Part shown: positions 18,766-27,839 of the stretch, piece by piece
Numbering within the stretch: the stretch's first letter is position 1
Layout of the letters: every line of letters starts with the position of its first letter
From: Mucilaginibacter flavus
GTDB taxonomy: Bacteria; Bacteroidota; Bacteroidia; Sphingobacteriales; Sphingobacteriaceae
Length of the DNA: 64,000 bases
Assembly (NCBI RefSeq): GCF_030409315.1
Contig: NZ_JAUFPS010000036.1
Coordinates: forward strand, 62,001-126,000
Direction: 5' to 3'
Notes under the pieces: model-generated
Database searches by the model: none
What the model saw: only the letters and a program-made list of their open reading frames with translations
What the model was told of the DNA's origin: nothing
Translations under genes and position numbers: made by a program

Positions 18766-19796
18766 CAATATTGTATCGGCAACGGCACCAGTTTGATATT
18801 TTGCCTTTGGTGCCAGTATGGATATATTGGTGGTACTTCGCTGGCAGCATCCAGTTTTTTAACCTGGTCTGTAGTCAGGTTCCATCCTACTGCATCAAGA
18901 TTTTGTTTCAGCTGCTCCTCGTTACGGGCTCCTATAATAATGTTTGCCACGGTTGGCCTTTGCAGTAACCAGTTTAATGATACCTGTGCAACAGATTTAC
19001 CGGTTTCTTCGGCAACTTCATCCAAGGCATCAACAATATTATACAGGTGTTCAAAATTGGTAGCCGGGCCATGTGAGCCACCTTGCACCGTTCTTGAATC
19101 CTTTGGTATAGGCTGCCCCCTGCGGAATTTCCCGCTTAATTGCCCGGATGCCAGCGGACTCCAAACAATGGTGCTCACCTTTTCTTCAATCCCCAAGGGC
19201 ATCAATTCCCACTCAAACTCGCGGTTGAGCAATGAATAATAAGCTTGATGAGCAACATACCGGCTCCAGCCGTAACGCTCAGATACCGATAATGATTTCA
19301 TGAGGTGCCAGCCAGAAAAGTTTGAACAGGCTATATAACGTACCTTACCGCTGGTTACCAGGTCGTCAAGCGCCCTCAAGGTTTCCTGTATCGGTGTGGT
19401 AGCATCAAAACCGTGCATGTGGTAAATGTCAATATGATCTGTTTGCAAACGGCGAAGACTATCTTCGGCCTGTTTAACCAACTGAAAACGCGATGAACCG
19501 TAATCATTAATGCCATCGCCCATAGTAAAGGTAGCTTTGGTGCTGATTAATACATCGTTTCGCAAGCCTTCAAGCGCTTTGCCTAATATCGTTTCAGAAA
19601 TTCCTCTTGAATACACATTGGCCGTATCAAAAAAGTTAACTCCTGCATCCAAACACAGGTTTACCAGTTTTTTGGCTTCATCAACCTGTGTATTACCCCA
19701 GGCTTTAAAAAACTCGTTACCGCCGCCAAAGGTGGCTGTTCCAAAACTTAATACGGGTACACGTAGTCCCGATGCTCCTAATTGTCTGTATTCCAT
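18765..19796 (-). CDS. Aldo/keto reductase
   Basis: The 343-residue product is an NADPH-dependent aldo/keto reductase of the YajO/YghZ-like subgroup. The catalytic tetrad is visible: FFDTANVYSRG (Asp, Tyr), ISTKATF (Lys) and IDIYHMHGFD (His). SNFSGWHL, QAYYSLLNREFEWEL and the C-terminal IIIGARNEEQLKQNL form the cofactor site. The physiological substrate is not apparent. The box TAGCTTTG on the minus strand (19885-19892) may be its -7 element. Confidence 0.88.
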   Translation of the reverse strand: MEYRQLGASGLRVPVLSFGTATFGGGNEFFKAWGNTQVDEAKKLVNLCLDAGVNFFDTANVYSRGISETILGKALEGLRNDVLISTKATFTMGDGINDYGSSRFQLVKQAEDSLRRLQTDHIDIYHMHGFDATTPIQETLRALDDLVTSGKVRYIACSNFSGWHLMKSLSVSERYGWSRYVAHQAYYSLLNREFEWELMPLGIEEKVSTIVWSPLASGQLSGKFRRGQPIPKDSRTVQGGSHGPATNFEHLYNIVDALDEVAEETGKSVAQVSLNWLLQRPTVANIIIGARNEEQLKQNLDAVGWNLTTDQVKKLDAASEVPPIYPYWHQRQNIKLVPLPIQY

Positions 19797-19884
19797 TGTG
19801 GTATTTGTTTTTAAGCATAAAGCTCAGGGCCTAAGGCTAAAAGCTTTAGCTGGTTTTGTTGCAAGCTTAGTATTGCACTAATAA

Positions 19885-19892
19885 CAAAGCTA
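19885..19892 (-). promoter_or_regulatory. Possible -7 box (TAGCTTTG) for the aldo/keto reductase
   Basis: On the minus strand this reads TAGCTTTG, matching TAnnTTTG, 88 nt upstream of the start codon. No -33 element is clear. Confidence 0.35.
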
Positions 19893-20023
19893 AAATTTAT
19901 GTTTTTGAGGGATGGATTTTACGCATCATTAGTTTGTCATTTATCCCGATAATGAGGCAGCCGCCCTGCAATCAGGAACCCTTCTAAATAGCAAATAGAA
20001 ACTTTAAAGGCCGGGCGGTTGGT

Positions 20024-20031
20024 TAACTTTG
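20024..20031 (+). promoter_or_regulatory. -7 promoter box (TAACTTTG) for the CDGSH gene
   Basis: TAACTTTG matches TAnnTTTG and lies 16 nt before the ATG at 20048. Confidence 0.5.
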
Positions 20032-20047
20032 GGCAAAATTTTAATAT

Positions 20048-20272
20048 ATGGCATCAACTAAACTTACTATCAATAACAACGGCTCGGTAAAAATTGAGGG
20101 CGACTTTGAAATTGTAGATATGCAAGGCAATAACTATGGCTTACAAGGCAGAACTGTTGTTTCTGTTTGCCGTTGCGGTTTATCGGCAAATAAACCATTT
20201 TGCGATGGTTCGCACAAAGGTCACTTTGAACACAATGCAATAGCATTTGACTTGCCTCCTAAAAAAGTATAA
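20048..20272 (+). CDS. Small CDGSH-type iron-sulfur protein
   Basis: The 74-residue protein carries the CDGSH [2Fe-2S] motif CRCGLSANKPFCDGSHKGHF, with three Cys and one His as cluster ligands (residues about 41-58). It is of the single-domain bacterial mitoNEET-like type. The role is electron transfer or redox sensing in general; nothing local defines a partner. It is flanked by its own promoter box and a terminator, so it is probably monocistronic. Confidence 0.9.
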   Translation: MASTKLTINNNGSVKIEGDFEIVDMQGNNYGLQGRTVVSVCRCGLSANKPFCDGSHKGHFEHNAIAFDLPPKKV

Positions 20273-20294
20273 CTCCATTTTTAAATAGAATTTT

Positions 20295-20324
20295 AAGGCC
20301 TGCTGTTTACCAATAGCAGGCTTT
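20295..20324 (+). terminator. Hairpin terminator after the CDGSH gene
   Basis: Stem AGGCCTGCT-type (core GCCTGCT 20298-20304 with AGCAGGC 20315-20321) followed by TTTTAATTT, 25 nt after the stop codon. Confidence 0.75.
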
Positions 20325-20334
20325 TAATTTATTA

Positions 20335-20342
20335 TAACTTTG
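20335..20342 (+). promoter_or_regulatory. -7 promoter box (TAACTTTG) for truA
   Basis: TAACTTTG lies 22 nt before the truA ATG and matches TAnnTTTG; it follows directly after the preceding terminator. Confidence 0.5.
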
Positions 20343-20364
20343 CCGGGGCTTTATAAAATAAAGG

Positions 20365-21156
20365 ATGCGTTACTTCTTCCACATTGGTTACCATGGTACA
20401 AACTACAGCGGCTGGCAAAAGCATACCGGTACCGTAACTGTACAGGATGTTTTTGAAACTGTTTTAACTAAAATACTGCACGTACCCGTTACTGTTAACG
20501 GCTGTGGCCGTACCGATGCCCATGTACACGCCAGTCAATACTTTTTCCATGTGGATATCGCGCAGGAATGGGATTTTGATCTTTTTTTCAGGCTCAACAA
20601 ATCGTTGCCCAATGATATTGCGGTGTTTGAAATTATACCGATGCAAGGCTATCCGCACGCTCGTTTTGACGCCGTGCAACGCTCTTATGATTATTACATC
20701 CATACCTATAAAGACCCGTTTTTAAGCAATTACAGTGCGCTTTACCGTGAGCCGGATCTGGATATCGACCTGATGCGAAAAGCGGTAGCCCTGCTCCCAC
20801 TTTATAATGACTACCGTTGTTTTTGTAAAATGCCAAGCAGAATAGATACTACCATTTGCAACGTAAGCGATGCCGAATTATTTATTGATAACACAGGCGA
20901 TAGGTTACGGTTCAGTATTTCGGCTAATCGCTTTTTGGGTAAAATGATCAGGATTATTGTTGGCCGCTTAATGGAAATTGGGCAGGGCAAAATGAGCGTG
21001 GATGAATTTGAGGGCTATTTGATCAGCAAACAAACACCTAAAATTATCATACCCGCGCATCCACAGGGGCTTTATCTATCAAAAGTTACCTACCCTTATC
21101 TTGACTTGCCTCCCCGCTCCGCTTTTATGAAATACATTGATGCCGACTGGCAATAA
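20365..21156 (+). CDS. truA: tRNA pseudouridine(38-40) synthase TruA
   Basis: The 263-residue product is TruA, which isomerises uridines 38-40 in the tRNA anticodon stem. The catalytic Asp is D51 in CGRTDAHVHASQYFFH. YHGTNYSGWQKHTGTVTVQD at the N-terminus, RSYDYYIHTYKDPF and FLGKMIRIIVGRLMEIG near the C-terminus are family segments. After it, 21182-21208 contains a 13-bp direct repeat (TCTTGGCTCTTGA twice, 1 nt apart) and the helicase-like gene starts 109 nt downstream. Confidence 0.95.
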   Translation: MRYFFHIGYHGTNYSGWQKHTGTVTVQDVFETVLTKILHVPVTVNGCGRTDAHVHASQYFFHVDIAQEWDFDLFFRLNKSLPNDIAVFEIIPMQGYPHARFDAVQRSYDYYIHTYKDPFLSNYSALYREPDLDIDLMRKAVALLPLYNDYRCFCKMPSRIDTTICNVSDAELFIDNTGDRLRFSISANRFLGKMIRIIVGRLMEIGQGKMSVDEFEGYLISKQTPKIIIPAHPQGLYLSKVTYPYLDLPPRSAFMKYIDADWQ

Positions 21157-21265
21157 AGCGATTGAAAACGTTGTTTTTTTGTCTTGGCTCTTGATTCTTG
21201 GCTCTTGACTCTTATGAAAAATATTTTCAGTAATTTCGCGCTTTAAATAATTAATACTCGTCCTG

Positions 21266-22561
21266 ATGGTGTGGTTTGAAAAATTAAAGCTGAATAAGCA
21301 GTTGGTTAGATCGGTAAATGAACTTGGCTTTACAAACCCTAAGGAATTACAACTAAAAACTTTAAGCCGGATAGCCGGCGGGCAGGATTTGATTGCCATT
21401 GGTCACGAAGGCAGCGGCAAAACCACCACTTACGTTTTGGCGGTATTAAACCGGTTTAATTACGCGCCCGAAGGCGTTCCACGAGTATTGATCCTGGTAC
21501 CTGAAAAAGACGATGTATTGGGTGTTATAGAACATTTTGATCGGCTTAACAAAAACAAATCCATTAAAATAGTTGGCTTGTACGTTGCACCGGGCATTGA
21601 AGCCCAGATGGACGCGCTTGCCGATGGTGCCGATATTGTGGTAGCCACTCCCGACAGGGCAAGGGCCATTTATTTAAAACTGGCACTTAACCTTAACAAG
21701 GTTGATATGTTTGTAGTTGATGATGCCGACCGTATGGTTCAAAAAGGCATGCAACTACCGGTGGTTGAGCTGGCAAACAGCATTGGCAAAAGTCAGAAAC
21801 TGGTATTTACCGAAGTGATGCACAGCAAGCTTGAAAAAATGCTTGATCCCTTTATGGGCGATGCCGCCGTTGTAGAGGTTGAGGCCTTGAGCGAACAGCC
21901 TTTAGAATTGCACCCGCAGTTGTTATATAACGTTCCTAACTTCGGCACCAAATTAAACCTGCTGAATTTATTTTTATATGACGAGGAGGTATTTACCAAA
22001 ACTGTAGTGTTTGTAAATACCCGCGCCACTGCCGATAAAGTTTACAAAAGCCTGCAAGGCCGTTTACGTAAAGCGGTAGCTTATTTAAATCCACAGTTTT
22101 TTGATAGCCCAGGCTTTAAAAGTGTGGAAGATTTCATGGCCGATGAAAAAGTGAGAGTATTGTTAGTTGCTGGCGAAAATGAGGAAACGCTTAATTTAGC
22201 GGGAATACCTTTTATTATTCACTTTGACCTACCTGCCGAAAAAGAAACTTTTATTGAGCGCGTAACCAACAACCAACCTGGTGAAGAAAGTGAAACCATG
22301 GCCCTTACTTTTGCTACCGACCTGGAACTGAGTACGGTTAAAAAAATTGAACAGGCCAGCGGCAAAAAAATAGCCATTGCCGAGTTGCCTGAAGAGCTGG
22401 TAATTGATAAAGATGTAAAAGCTAAAAAGGAAGCCCCCAAAGTTGATCCCGATGCACCTGTAGTCGGCGCGGCTTTCCATGAAAAAAAAGCGTCAAACTC
22501 AAAAACCTATAATTACAGCTCGGGCCAAAAGGCAAAAATGAATAACAAGCGCAAGCACTAA
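21266..22561 (+). CDS. Degenerate DEAD-box RNA helicase-like protein
   Basis: The 431-residue product has the DEAD-box layout: Q-motif-like GFTNPKELQLKTL, Walker A GHEGSGKT (residues 46-53), a DDAD motif II (about 152-155) instead of DEAD, and a C-terminal RecA lobe with VVFVNTRATADKVYKSL. Motif VI, normally HRxGRxGR, reads FIERVTNNQPGEES, so the arginine finger region is lost. The tail is basic and low-complexity. It may bind RNA or ATP without efficient unwinding. It overlaps the convergent VF530-family gene by 4 bp. Confidence 0.82.
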   Translation: MVWFEKLKLNKQLVRSVNELGFTNPKELQLKTLSRIAGGQDLIAIGHEGSGKTTTYVLAVLNRFNYAPEGVPRVLILVPEKDDVLGVIEHFDRLNKNKSIKIVGLYVAPGIEAQMDALADGADIVVATPDRARAIYLKLALNLNKVDMFVVDDADRMVQKGMQLPVVELANSIGKSQKLVFTEVMHSKLEKMLDPFMGDAAVVEVEALSEQPLELHPQLLYNVPNFGTKLNLLNLFLYDEEVFTKTVVFVNTRATADKVYKSLQGRLRKAVAYLNPQFFDSPGFKSVEDFMADEKVRVLLVAGENEETLNLAGIPFIIHFDLPAEKETFIERVTNNQPGEESETMALTFATDLELSTVKKIEQASGKKIAIAELPEELVIDKDVKAKKEAPKVDPDAPVVGAAFHEKKASNSKTYNYSSGQKAKMNNKRKH

Positions 22562-22782
22562 TTCTTTTTGGTAAAATAATGCACATACATGTCCTCAACC
22601 TTTTTGCGGGCCCAGGGTGTTTTGCGCAAAAACTTCAGGCTCGATTGGATGCTTGGATTATCTAAAAAACAATTGATCCTTATCTGATAACCTAACTCGG
22701 CCCAGCCAAAACGCTCCACAAGCTCATTTAATATAGTTTCTAAAGTTTTACCGTGAAGTGGGTTATTTACCTGTTGCGACAT
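22558..22782 (-). CDS. VF530 / DUF2132 family small protein
   Basis: The 74-residue product (MSQQVNNPLHGKTLETILNE start) matches the small VF530-type family through NPLHGKTLETIL, LGYQIRINCFLDNPSIQSSLKFLRKTPWAR and the KVEDMYV tail. The family is described as a DNA-binding-fold protein of unclear role. ATG at 22782 is chosen over the upstream TTG. A TACCTTTG box ends only 3 nt before the start, suggesting a leaderless message. Confidence 0.85.
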   Translation of the reverse strand: MSQQVNNPLHGKTLETILNELVERFGWAELGYQIRINCFLDNPSIQSSLKFLRKTPWARKKVEDMYVHYFTKKN

Positions 22783-22785
22783 ATG

Positions 22786-22793
22786 CAAAGGTA
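22786..22793 (-). promoter_or_regulatory. -7 box (TACCTTTG) abutting the start codon
   Basis: On the minus strand TACCTTTG lies 3 nt upstream of the ATG at 22782. A start site 4-7 nt after the box would fall on the start codon, i.e. a leaderless transcript. Confidence 0.5.
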
Positions 22794-22834
22794 GAAAAAA
22801 ACAGGTTGCCTCACCTAAATGGCGACGTCTTGAT

Positions 22835-23067
22835 CAGGGAAATCGCTTTTAAAACCCATCTATGCAATTTGGGGCTAAAGCCACCTTTATGTTTACTTTA
22901 TTTAACCGTTGGCTGAAGCCAAAACGGCAATGAATTTTAAAAATAAGATTTGAAAGCTATTTTGAAAACTCATTGCCGTCCCATTTATGGGGCGGGTAAA
23001 AAGAAATAAGCAAGGTGGCTTTAGCCAAAACAAAATGAGCTATAAAATTCTAAAAGCGATTTCCCTG
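22835..23067. repeat. Nested three-level inverted repeat (MITE-like palindromic element)
   Basis: Three concentric perfect inverted repeats are seen: outer 17 bp (22835-22851 with 23051-23067, CAGGGAAATCGCTTTTA), middle 15 bp (22873-22887 with 23012-23026, GGCTAAAGCCACCTT) and inner 10 bp (22924-22933 with 22970-22979, ACGGCAATGA). The 233-bp unit has no convincing ORF. It lies in the 745-nt gap between the VF530-family gene and the hybrid kinase gene, both transcribed away from it. Echoes of the outer arm recur at 23081-23092 and 23328-23338. Confidence 0.85.
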
Positions 23068-23113
23068 GAGTCTTGATTCAGCAATCGCTTTTGAAGATTT
23101 GCGAGGTAAAAGG

Positions 23114-23267
23114 TAGCTCCTACGGAGCAAAAAAAATAAAACATTTGTTCTACAAATAGGTAACCGCTATGCGGCAACTTTTCGTTTTATCAAATATTCG
23201 ATGCCGCATAGCGGCTACCGGTTTGTAGAGATAAATGAACCAGACGAGATGCCGCATCGCGGCTACC
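23114..23267. repeat. Cluster of short palindromes (GGTAGCCGCTATGCGGCA family)
   Basis: A unit at 23159-23176 is matched in inverse orientation at 23202-23219 (17 of 18) and 23250-23267 (one further change). A small hairpin GCTCC-TAC-GGAGC with an A tract lies at 23116-23128. The 23201-23404 frame through it reads repeat sequence and is not considered a gene. The remainder to 23538 shows only a TAACTTTG box at 23391, which could serve the downstream kinase gene. Confidence 0.75.
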
Positions 23268-23538
23268 TGTTGTATACTCATTGCAAGATATCTTCTTGTA
23301 TGAAAATGTTAAATGGGATTTCCCTGGGTATTGACGACTACCAAAATAAAAACTTCAAAACCAGGGACAGAGTCCCATCAACCGTTAATTTAACTTTGCC
23401 GTAACCCTAACTAATTTTAAGCATCTCTCGTTTAAGTAAGTATACCAATCTGAGCCAGATAAATAGTATATTCCGTTCATGTTGCATTTTTTATAGCCAG
23501 AGTACCGCAAACTAATCCTAATAATCCGTCAACCATCC

Positions 23539-26500
23539 ATGAGGGGCTTAAAGTTATACCTGATATTATTTTTACAAGCTATTTCGATACGCGCTTTTGC
23601 CCAGGAACAGCCTCTTCATTTTCAGCACATCGGCAGTAAGGAAAACCTGTCCGAGCTAAATATCAATTCCATGATCCAGGGTAGCCGCGGCTTTATCTGG
23701 GTGGGCACCCGAGATGGATTGAACCGTTACGATGGCGATAAATTCAGGATTTTCAGGAATGACGTTAACGATCCAACCAGCATCAGTAACAACTACATAA
23801 ATCACCTTGTTGAAGATAAAAGCGGCAACTTATGGATAGCCACAAGCGGCGGCATTAACAAATTTGACAGGAATACCAGTCGTTTTACCCATTTTTTACA
23901 CAGCGATAAAATAGCTAACTCACTTGCCAGCAACTTTACCGTAAATGTGGCCTTAGATAAAAACGGCAATTTATGGATAGCAACTTTGAAAGATGGCGTG
24001 GACGAGTTTGTTATCAGTCAGCATAAATTTATCCATTATAAAAACAATAAAGAACAACCAAACAGCCTGAGCGACGATAACGCGCGGGTTACCTATGTTG
24101 ATAGCAAAGGCAATGTGTGGATAGGTACCGCTTATGGCGGGTTAAACTTATTCAACCCAAAAAACAAAAGTTTTGCATCGTTTAAACATGATGAAAAAGA
24201 TAGTGGTACCATATCGGCGGATAAAATAAGCTGCGTTTTTGAGGATAGCAGCAACCGGCTATGGGTTGGCACAAGCGATGGTTTAAATTTGTATAACGCC
24301 GGCACATCAACCTTTAAACATTTTAAAAACGATCCCAAAAACAGCAATTCATTAACCTACAACAGTGTGCAGTGTATTGCCGAAGACAGCAACCATAAAC
24401 TTTGGATAGGAACCGAAAACGGAGGTTTAAGCATATTTGACTACGCTACAAACAATTTCAGTAATCACTTACAGGATGAAGTTGACAACAGTAGTATTTC
24501 CAGTAATTCTGTAGATGTTATTTTGCGCGATGGTATGGGTAATATGTGGCTAAGCGGCTTTGCATCGGGCATTAACCTGTATAAAAAGGTTAAAGATAGC
24601 TTTACCCATTACAACCACAGTTCGTTATCAAACAGTTTGTCTAACAACTTTGTACTAAGCATACTGGCTGATAAAAAAGACAACGTTTGGATTGGTACCG
24701 ATGGCGGCGGCTTAAACCAGTTTAACCCTAAAACCGGCAGTTTTAAAGCCTATAAACACACTGAGGCAGATAAAGCATCTATTACGGGAAACTATGTTTT
24801 GGCGCTCAAAGACGATGGCCAGAATAATTTGTGGATAGGCACCTGGGGCGATGGCGTAAGCGTAATGGACCTGCAAAGCCATCATTTTAAATCGTACCGT
24901 AATAAACCGAATGATTCGACCAGTTTAAGCGGTAATAATGTTTACGCTATAACTATTACGCCCGATAAAAAGGTTTGGATTGGTACGCTTGGCCAGGGCC
25001 TAAATTTGTTTAACCCTAAAACAAACAACTTTACCCGCTACAGGCACAACGCCAATAACCCCAATAGCGTTGGCAGCGATAATATTAACTCGCTTTTAAG
25101 TGACTCAAAAGGAAACCTGTGGGTAGGAACCAATGATGGTAGCATTGATTTATACCGGCCGGAAACAAACGATTTTAAAATATATAAATACGATGCTTCA
25201 AAAAATAGCATGGGCAATAATGCCGCCCTTGATCTTTTTGAAGACCATACAGGCCAGATATGGATTTGCACTTACGATGGTTTAACCCATTTTAATCCCA
25301 AAACCGAAAAATTTAATACCTATAAAGCAAAAGACGGATTGCCAAATGATTATACCTACGCGGTACGTGAGGACAGTAAGGGCAATTTGTGGGTGAGCAC
25401 CAACAATGGCATTTCGAGGTTTAATCCGCAGACTAAAACCTTCAGAAACTTTACTGTTGAAGATGGTTTACAATCTGACGAGTTTAAACCCCACTCAGCC
25501 GCTATCGACCAAAACGGCACCCTATATTTTGGTGGCGTAAACGGCTTTAACATGTTCAACCCCGAAAAGGTAGCACAAACGGCTTATGATCCACCGCTTA
25601 TCCTTACCGATTTTCAGATTTTTAACAAAACCGTTCCCGTAGCCTTAAATGAAAATGATCCCTCGCCTTTAAAGGAAGATATTTCCGAAACAAAATCGAT
25701 CACCCTCACGCATGAGCAATCGGTAATTTCATTAACCTTTGTATCACTTGATTTTGCACTGGCCAACAAAAAAGAATATGCCTACCAGTTAGTAGGTTTT
25801 GATAAAAGCTGGAATTATGTAGGCAATAAAAACTCGGCAACGTACACTAACCTGCCGGCTGGCAACTACACATTTAAGGTAAAAAGCCGTAACAGCGATG
25901 GCAAATGGTCAATACATCAATTGAGTTTAAACCTGGTGATTTTACCGCCATTTTGGCTTACGTGGTGGTTTCTTACCTTAACCACGCTCATAATTTTCGC
26001 CATTGTTTATAGCTTATACCGGCTAAAGGTTAACAATATTGAAAAACAAAAACGCCTGCTGGAAGAACAGGTATCTGAACGTACCGCCGAGGTTTTATCT
26101 CAATCGCAGGAACTAAAAAAGCAATCTGAGAATCTGCAGGAATTAAACTCCGAATTGCAGGCGCAATCAGAAGAATTGCAAGCACTTAATGAGGAGTTAT
26201 TAGCTCAGTCGGAAGAACTGGAAGTGCACATGACGCATGAAAAAGAGGCGCGCGAAGAAGCAGATAAGGCCAATCAGGCTAAAAGTATTTTCCTGGCAAC
26301 CATGAGTCACGAAATACGCACGCCCATGAATGGCGTAATAGGCATGGCATCCCTTTTAGGTGAAACTGAACTGGATAAGGAGCAGCGCGAGTACACCGAT
26401 ACCATTATCACCTGCGGCGATAGTTTGGTAAACGTAATCAATGATATACTCGATTTCTCCAAGATCGAATCGGGCAAGATGGATTTAGAGGACGAGGATT

Positions 26501-27837
26501 TTGATCTGCGCCATTGTATTGAAGAAGTACTTGATCTGTTTTCGCCCAGGGCATCAGAAAAAGGATTGGAGTTGGTTTACCAGATTGATCCTGCCCTGCC
26601 CCACCAGGTTATTGGCGATAGTTTACGTCTTAAACAGGTAATCACCAATTTAACGGGTAATGCTCTTAAATTCACGCAGAAAGGCGAGGTGTTTATAAAA
26701 GTATTCTTGTCAAAAGCACTTAGTGATACCGAAATTGAGATAGGCTTTAGCGTGATGGATACCGGCATAGGCATTCCCGAAGAAAAGCTATCCAACCTTT
26801 TTAGCGCTTTTTGGCAGGCCGATTCATCAACCACCCGTAAATATGGAGGTACCGGACTGGGTTTAGTGATTAGCCAGCGCCTGGTAAACCTGATGGGGGG
26901 CGATATTTGGGTAGAGAGCGTATATAATGAAGGTTCGGTATTTGTGTTTACCGTTAAAGTTGGTATTAGTCAAAAACAATCTAAATACGTGCCGGTAGTA
27001 TTTAATCCCGCCGATTTAGAAGGTAAAAAAGTGCTAATTGTAGATGACAATCAAACCAATCGTTTTATACTTAAAACACAGTTAGAGCAATGGGGATTAA
27101 TCACTTCAACAGCATCCTCGGCGAATGAAGGGCTCCAACTTTTGTCTGGCGATGACCATTACAACCTCGTGGTCACCGATATGGAAATGCCGGATATGGA
27201 CGGTATTAGTTTTGCCACGGCCATCAAGGCTAATCATGCGTCGTTGCCGATTATCATGTTAAGTTCTATTGGTGATAGTTCCAAAACCAAATACCCGGGC
27301 TTATTTTCGGCGATTTTAACCAAGCCGGTTAAACAAAATCAATTGGGCAAAAGCATACAGACCGAATTAAAAGGGCAGCAAAGTACGCCTGTTATTGAAG
27401 AAAGTAAACCTACAAAACTGCTGGAAAACAGTTTTGCAAAAGACCATCCGTTAAACATTCTTGTCGCCGAAGATAACCTGGTAAATCAAAAACTAATTAG
27501 TAGGATGCTAAGCAAACTTGGCTACGATTTTGCCATGGCCGAGACCGGGTTTGAGGTATTGCAAAAAATGAAAGAACAAGATTTTAATGTAATATTAATG
27601 GACGTGCAGATGCCAGAAATGGACGGCTTTGAAACAACCCGATCTATCCGCGACAGCGACCGTAAAGTGCAACCGTTTATCATAGCCATGACGGCCAATG
27701 CGGGACCGGACGACCGAGACCTATGTATTACCGAGGGTATGGACGATTACATAGCCAAACCTATGAAAGCCGAAGGATTAATTACCGTTTTGAAAGCAGC
27801 GCACAAGATGATGACGCTGGTGATGAAGAAAAAGTAG
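23539..27837 (+). CDS. Hybrid histidine kinase: propeller sensor, two receiver domains, no DNA-binding output
   Basis: The 1432-residue protein has a signal peptide (ends near AFAQE), two seven-bladed regulator propellers built of repeated W-I/V-G-T motifs (about residues 25-690), a Y_Y_Y domain (about 725-795), one membrane span near 803-825, a Q/E/L-rich coiled coil, HisKA with H924 (TMSHEIRTPMNG), an HATPase with TGIGIPEEKL and GGTGLGLVISQ, and two receivers with D1214 (VTDMEMPDMDG) and D1355 (LMDVQMPEMDG). Unlike classic Bacteroidota hybrid two-component regulators it lacks a C-terminal AraC-type HTH, so phosphate must pass to another protein. No SusC/SusD genes are adjacent; ligand unknown. 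Confidence 0.92.
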   Translation: MRGLKLYLILFLQAISIRAFAQEQPLHFQHIGSKENLSELNINSMIQGSRGFIWVGTRDGLNRYDGDKFRIFRNDVNDPTSISNNYINHLVEDKSGNLWIATSGGINKFDRNTSRFTHFLHSDKIANSLASNFTVNVALDKNGNLWIATLKDGVDEFVISQHKFIHYKNNKEQPNSLSDDNARVTYVDSKGNVWIGTAYGGLNLFNPKNKSFASFKHDEKDSGTISADKISCVFEDSSNRLWVGTSDGLNLYNAGTSTFKHFKNDPKNSNSLTYNSVQCIAEDSNHKLWIGTENGGLSIFDYATNNFSNHLQDEVDNSSISSNSVDVILRDGMGNMWLSGFASGINLYKKVKDSFTHYNHSSLSNSLSNNFVLSILADKKDNVWIGTDGGGLNQFNPKTGSFKAYKHTEADKASITGNYVLALKDDGQNNLWIGTWGDGVSVMDLQSHHFKSYRNKPNDSTSLSGNNVYAITITPDKKVWIGTLGQGLNLFNPKTNNFTRYRHNANNPNSVGSDNINSLLSDSKGNLWVGTNDGSIDLYRPETNDFKIYKYDASKNSMGNNAALDLFEDHTGQIWICTYDGLTHFNPKTEKFNTYKAKDGLPNDYTYAVREDSKGNLWVSTNNGISRFNPQTKTFRNFTVEDGLQSDEFKPHSAAIDQNGTLYFGGVNGFNMFNPEKVAQTAYDPPLILTDFQIFNKTVPVALNENDPSPLKEDISETKSITLTHEQSVISLTFVSLDFALANKKEYAYQLVGFDKSWNYVGNKNSATYTNLPAGNYTFKVKSRNSDGKWSIHQLSLNLVILPPFWLTWWFLTLTTLIIFAIVYSLYRLKVNNIEKQKRLLEEQVSERTAEVLSQSQELKKQSENLQELNSELQAQSEELQALNEELLAQSEELEVHMTHEKEAREEADKANQAKSIFLATMSHEIRTPMNGVIGMASLLGETELDKEQREYTDTIITCGDSLVNVINDILDFSKIESGKMDLEDEDFDLRHCIEEVLDLFSPRASEKGLELVYQIDPALPHQVIGDSLRLKQVITNLTGNALKFTQKGEVFIKVFLSKALSDTEIEIGFSVMDTGIGIPEEKLSNLFSAFWQADSSTTRKYGGTGLGLVISQRLVNLMGGDIWVESVYNEGSVFVFTVKVGISQKQSKYVPVVFNPADLEGKKVLIVDDNQTNRFILKTQLEQWGLITSTASSANEGLQLLSGDDHYNLVVTDMEMPDMDGISFATAIKANHASLPIIMLSSIGDSSKTKYPGLFSAILTKPVKQNQLGKSIQTELKGQQSTPVIEESKPTKLLENSFAKDHPLNILVAEDNLVNQKLISRMLSKLGYDFAMAETGFEVLQKMKEQDFNVILMDVQMPEMDGFETTRSIRDSDRKVQPFIIAMTANAGPDDRDLCITEGMDDYIAKPMKAEGLITVLKAAHKMMTLVMKKK

Positions 27838-27839
27838 GG

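Noticed and set aside
22835..23267. Possible CRISPR array
   Set aside because: The repeats are inverted, of unequal spacing and different families; no regular spacers or cas genes are present.
23201..23404. 67-codon frame on the plus strand
   Set aside because: It translates palindromic repeat sequence and has no gene-like features.
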